Shown here piece after piece: positions 63,153-64,000 of a stretch of 64,000 nucleotides of DNA. The position numbers were made by a program, and so were the translations under genes. Within the stretch, counting starts at the first letter, position 1, and each line of letters begins with the position of its first letter. Origin of the DNA: Planctomycetota bacterium (GTDB lineage Bacteria > Planctomycetota > UBA1135 > GCA-002686595); NCBI GenBank assembly GCA_002683825.1, contig NYUD01000064.1, forward strand, positions 90,973 to 154,972, written 5' to 3'. The notes beneath the pieces were generated by a model. It saw only the letters and a list, made by a program, of their open reading frames with translations, was not told the DNA's origin and ran no database searches.

Positions 63153-63717
63153 CGCTCCGCGGGCCGCGCAGGGCCAGCGCCAACATGATCAGCGCGAGTC
63201 CGCCCATCAGCAGATTGACCCCGAGCAGCAGCCCGATGGCCCAGGCCGAGTCGTCCGGCCACTGCCACCACAGCATTCCGCCCAGCACCATGCCCAGGAC
63301 GCCCGACAGCACGAATCCGGCGGTGCCACGCGGCAGCCGTCCGCGCACGCCGATTACGATGCGCGCGGCGCCCTGACCGATCAGCAAGACCGCCAGCAGC
63401 AGCGTCAGGCCAACGGCGCCCTGGCCCGGGTTCCAGAGCAAGAGTACGCCCAGCGCCAAGTCCAGACCGGCGGCCAACAACAAGAGCGGGGTGCCCTTCC
63501 AACTGTGCAGCCGCACGCCCTGCCAGATCTGCAGCCCCGCTGCGAGCAGCAGCAACGCTCCGAGGAACTCCACCCCCAGCGGGGTGGCAACCTGTGGCGC
63601 GGCGATGGCGGCAGTGCCCAGGAAGGCCTGGACGGCCCCGACCGCCAGCAGCAGACCGGCTTGGGGGCGCAGGGATTCCATCAGCTCTTCAGGCTTGGGG
63701 ATCTCGATCGAACTCAC
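63133..63717 (-). CDS. HdeD family membrane protein
   Basis: 194 residues from a GTG with GGAGG 5 nt upstream. Six membrane helices fit the HdeD/DUF308 fold. In E. coli HdeD is linked to acid resistance at high density. Family repeats include LLLAVGAVQAFLGTAAIA, GALLLLAAGLQIWQG, LLAAGLDLALGVLLL and GMVLGGMLWWQWP. Role here is not known. It sits between the metallopeptidase gene and a truncated transposase. Confidence 0.85.
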   Translation of the reverse strand: MSSIEIPKPEELMESLRPQAGLLLAVGAVQAFLGTAAIAAPQVATPLGVEFLGALLLLAAGLQIWQGVRLHSWKGTPLLLLAAGLDLALGVLLLWNPGQGAVGLTLLLAVLLIGQGAARIVIGVRGRLPRGTAGFVLSGVLGMVLGGMLWWQWPDDSAWAIGLLLGVNLLMGGLALIMLALALRGPRSGEPSPV

Positions 63718-63822
63718 GTGGCCTCCTTCCTAGTGGCACGCGCCGAATCCGGCGCGTCTCCGGTGGCGGGGAGTCTACGCCGAACGACGGGCCGCGCGCG
63801 AGGGGTAGGGCGCGGCGGGAGC

Positions 63823-64000
63823 ATGAAGTTGGAGCATCTTTGCCGCTACATCGCCCGCCCGCCGATCTCCACCGAGCGTCTGACGCTCGACGAGCGCGGT
63901 CGGATCCCCTATCGGCTCCGCCATCCCTATCGGGACGGCACGACGCACATCGTGTTCACGCCGACGAGTTTCCTGGAGCGCTTGTGCGCCCTGATTCCCC
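63823..64000 (+). pseudogene. IS91-like transposase, 5'-truncated and running off window
   Basis: The frame reads LEHLCRYIARPPISTERL, then GRIPYRLRHPYRDGTTHIVF, which is the conserved C-terminal third of IS91/ISCR-type Y2 transposases (PF04986-like). In intact genes this follows ~200 residues containing a zinc-binding N-terminus; here only about 105 bp separate it from the start of the HdeD gene, so the 5' part is missing. It continues beyond base 64000. It marks an IS91-family remnant and hints at past gene mobilisation in this part. Confidence 0.65.

Noticed and set aside
1..64000. CRISPR arrays, tRNA and rRNA genes
   Set aside because: No regularly spaced repeats, cloverleaf-like sequences or rRNA signatures were found by eye.

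Overview
The window is GC-rich, densely coded chromosomal DNA from a Gram-negative bacterium. An outer-membrane porin, Lgt with several lipoproteins, and a lipopolysaccharide-kinase-like protein indicate a double membrane. Three steps of the futalosine pathway (mqnA, mqnC, mqnE) indicate menaquinone made from chorismate by that route. Secreted FG-GAP, PQQ-like propeller, LamG and carboxypeptidase-regulatory-like proteins, many sulfatase-fold enzymes, and archaeal-type informational genes (Pus10, topoisomerase VI, KptA) together suggest a Planctomycetota-like or other deep environmental lineage. That assignment is inference; no rRNA or tRNA gene is visible.

Layout. 1-1.1 kb: 3' part of a TPR protein. 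1.2-4.7 kb: minus-strand operon apbE - porin - FMN-binding lipoprotein-like protein - cytochrome b-like membrane protein, behind two Fur-like palindromes. 4.7-9.4 kb: Kdo/WaaP-like kinase, KptA with a long low-complexity tail, a membrane protein, and a dicarboxylate symporter carrying a PDZ-like insert. 9.4-20.7 kb: MgtC-like protein, alkaline-phosphatase-superfamily enzyme, PHP phosphoesterase, GT-C-like membrane protein, sulfatase-like lipoprotein, TPR/FG-GAP protein. 20.8-28.8 kb: Pus10, lgt coupled to an RNase HII-like gene, and an operon of UDP-galactopyranose-mutase-like enzyme, GT2 glycosyltransferase and sulfatase-like lipoprotein. 28.8-34.6 kb: htpG, glycyl-tRNA synthetase, mqnC-mqnE. 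34.7-37.5 kb: a ParA - helix-hairpin-helix - unknown cassette. 37.9-45.8 kb: lipoprotein, RluA-like synthase, methyltransferase, mqnA - top6B - top6A chain, esterase, epimerase. 45.8-56 kb: PQQ-like propeller with EF hands, histidine phosphatase, SGNH hydrolase, CarboxypepD-like protein, sulfatase-like membrane protein, EamA transporter, unknown secreted protein. 56-64 kb: a looser, accessory-looking stretch with small repeats, a CocE/PepX-like hydrolase, a frameshifted gene, a spermidine-synthase-like remnant, a large secreted metallopeptidase with LamG domains, an HdeD protein and a 5'-truncated IS91-like transposase.

How the genes fit together. ApbE would attach FMN to the FMN-binding protein, which with the cytochrome b could move electrons from menaquinone across the membrane, plausibly under iron control. 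Pus10 and KptA are RNA-modifying or RNA-repair enzymes and share an unusual C-terminal F-G-(A/S)-G-L ending. The glycan operon and the sulfatase-fold enzymes point to heavy investment in cell-surface chemistry. Gene starts were often moved downstream of the longest open frame, using signal peptides, stop/start overlaps and neighbour spacing.
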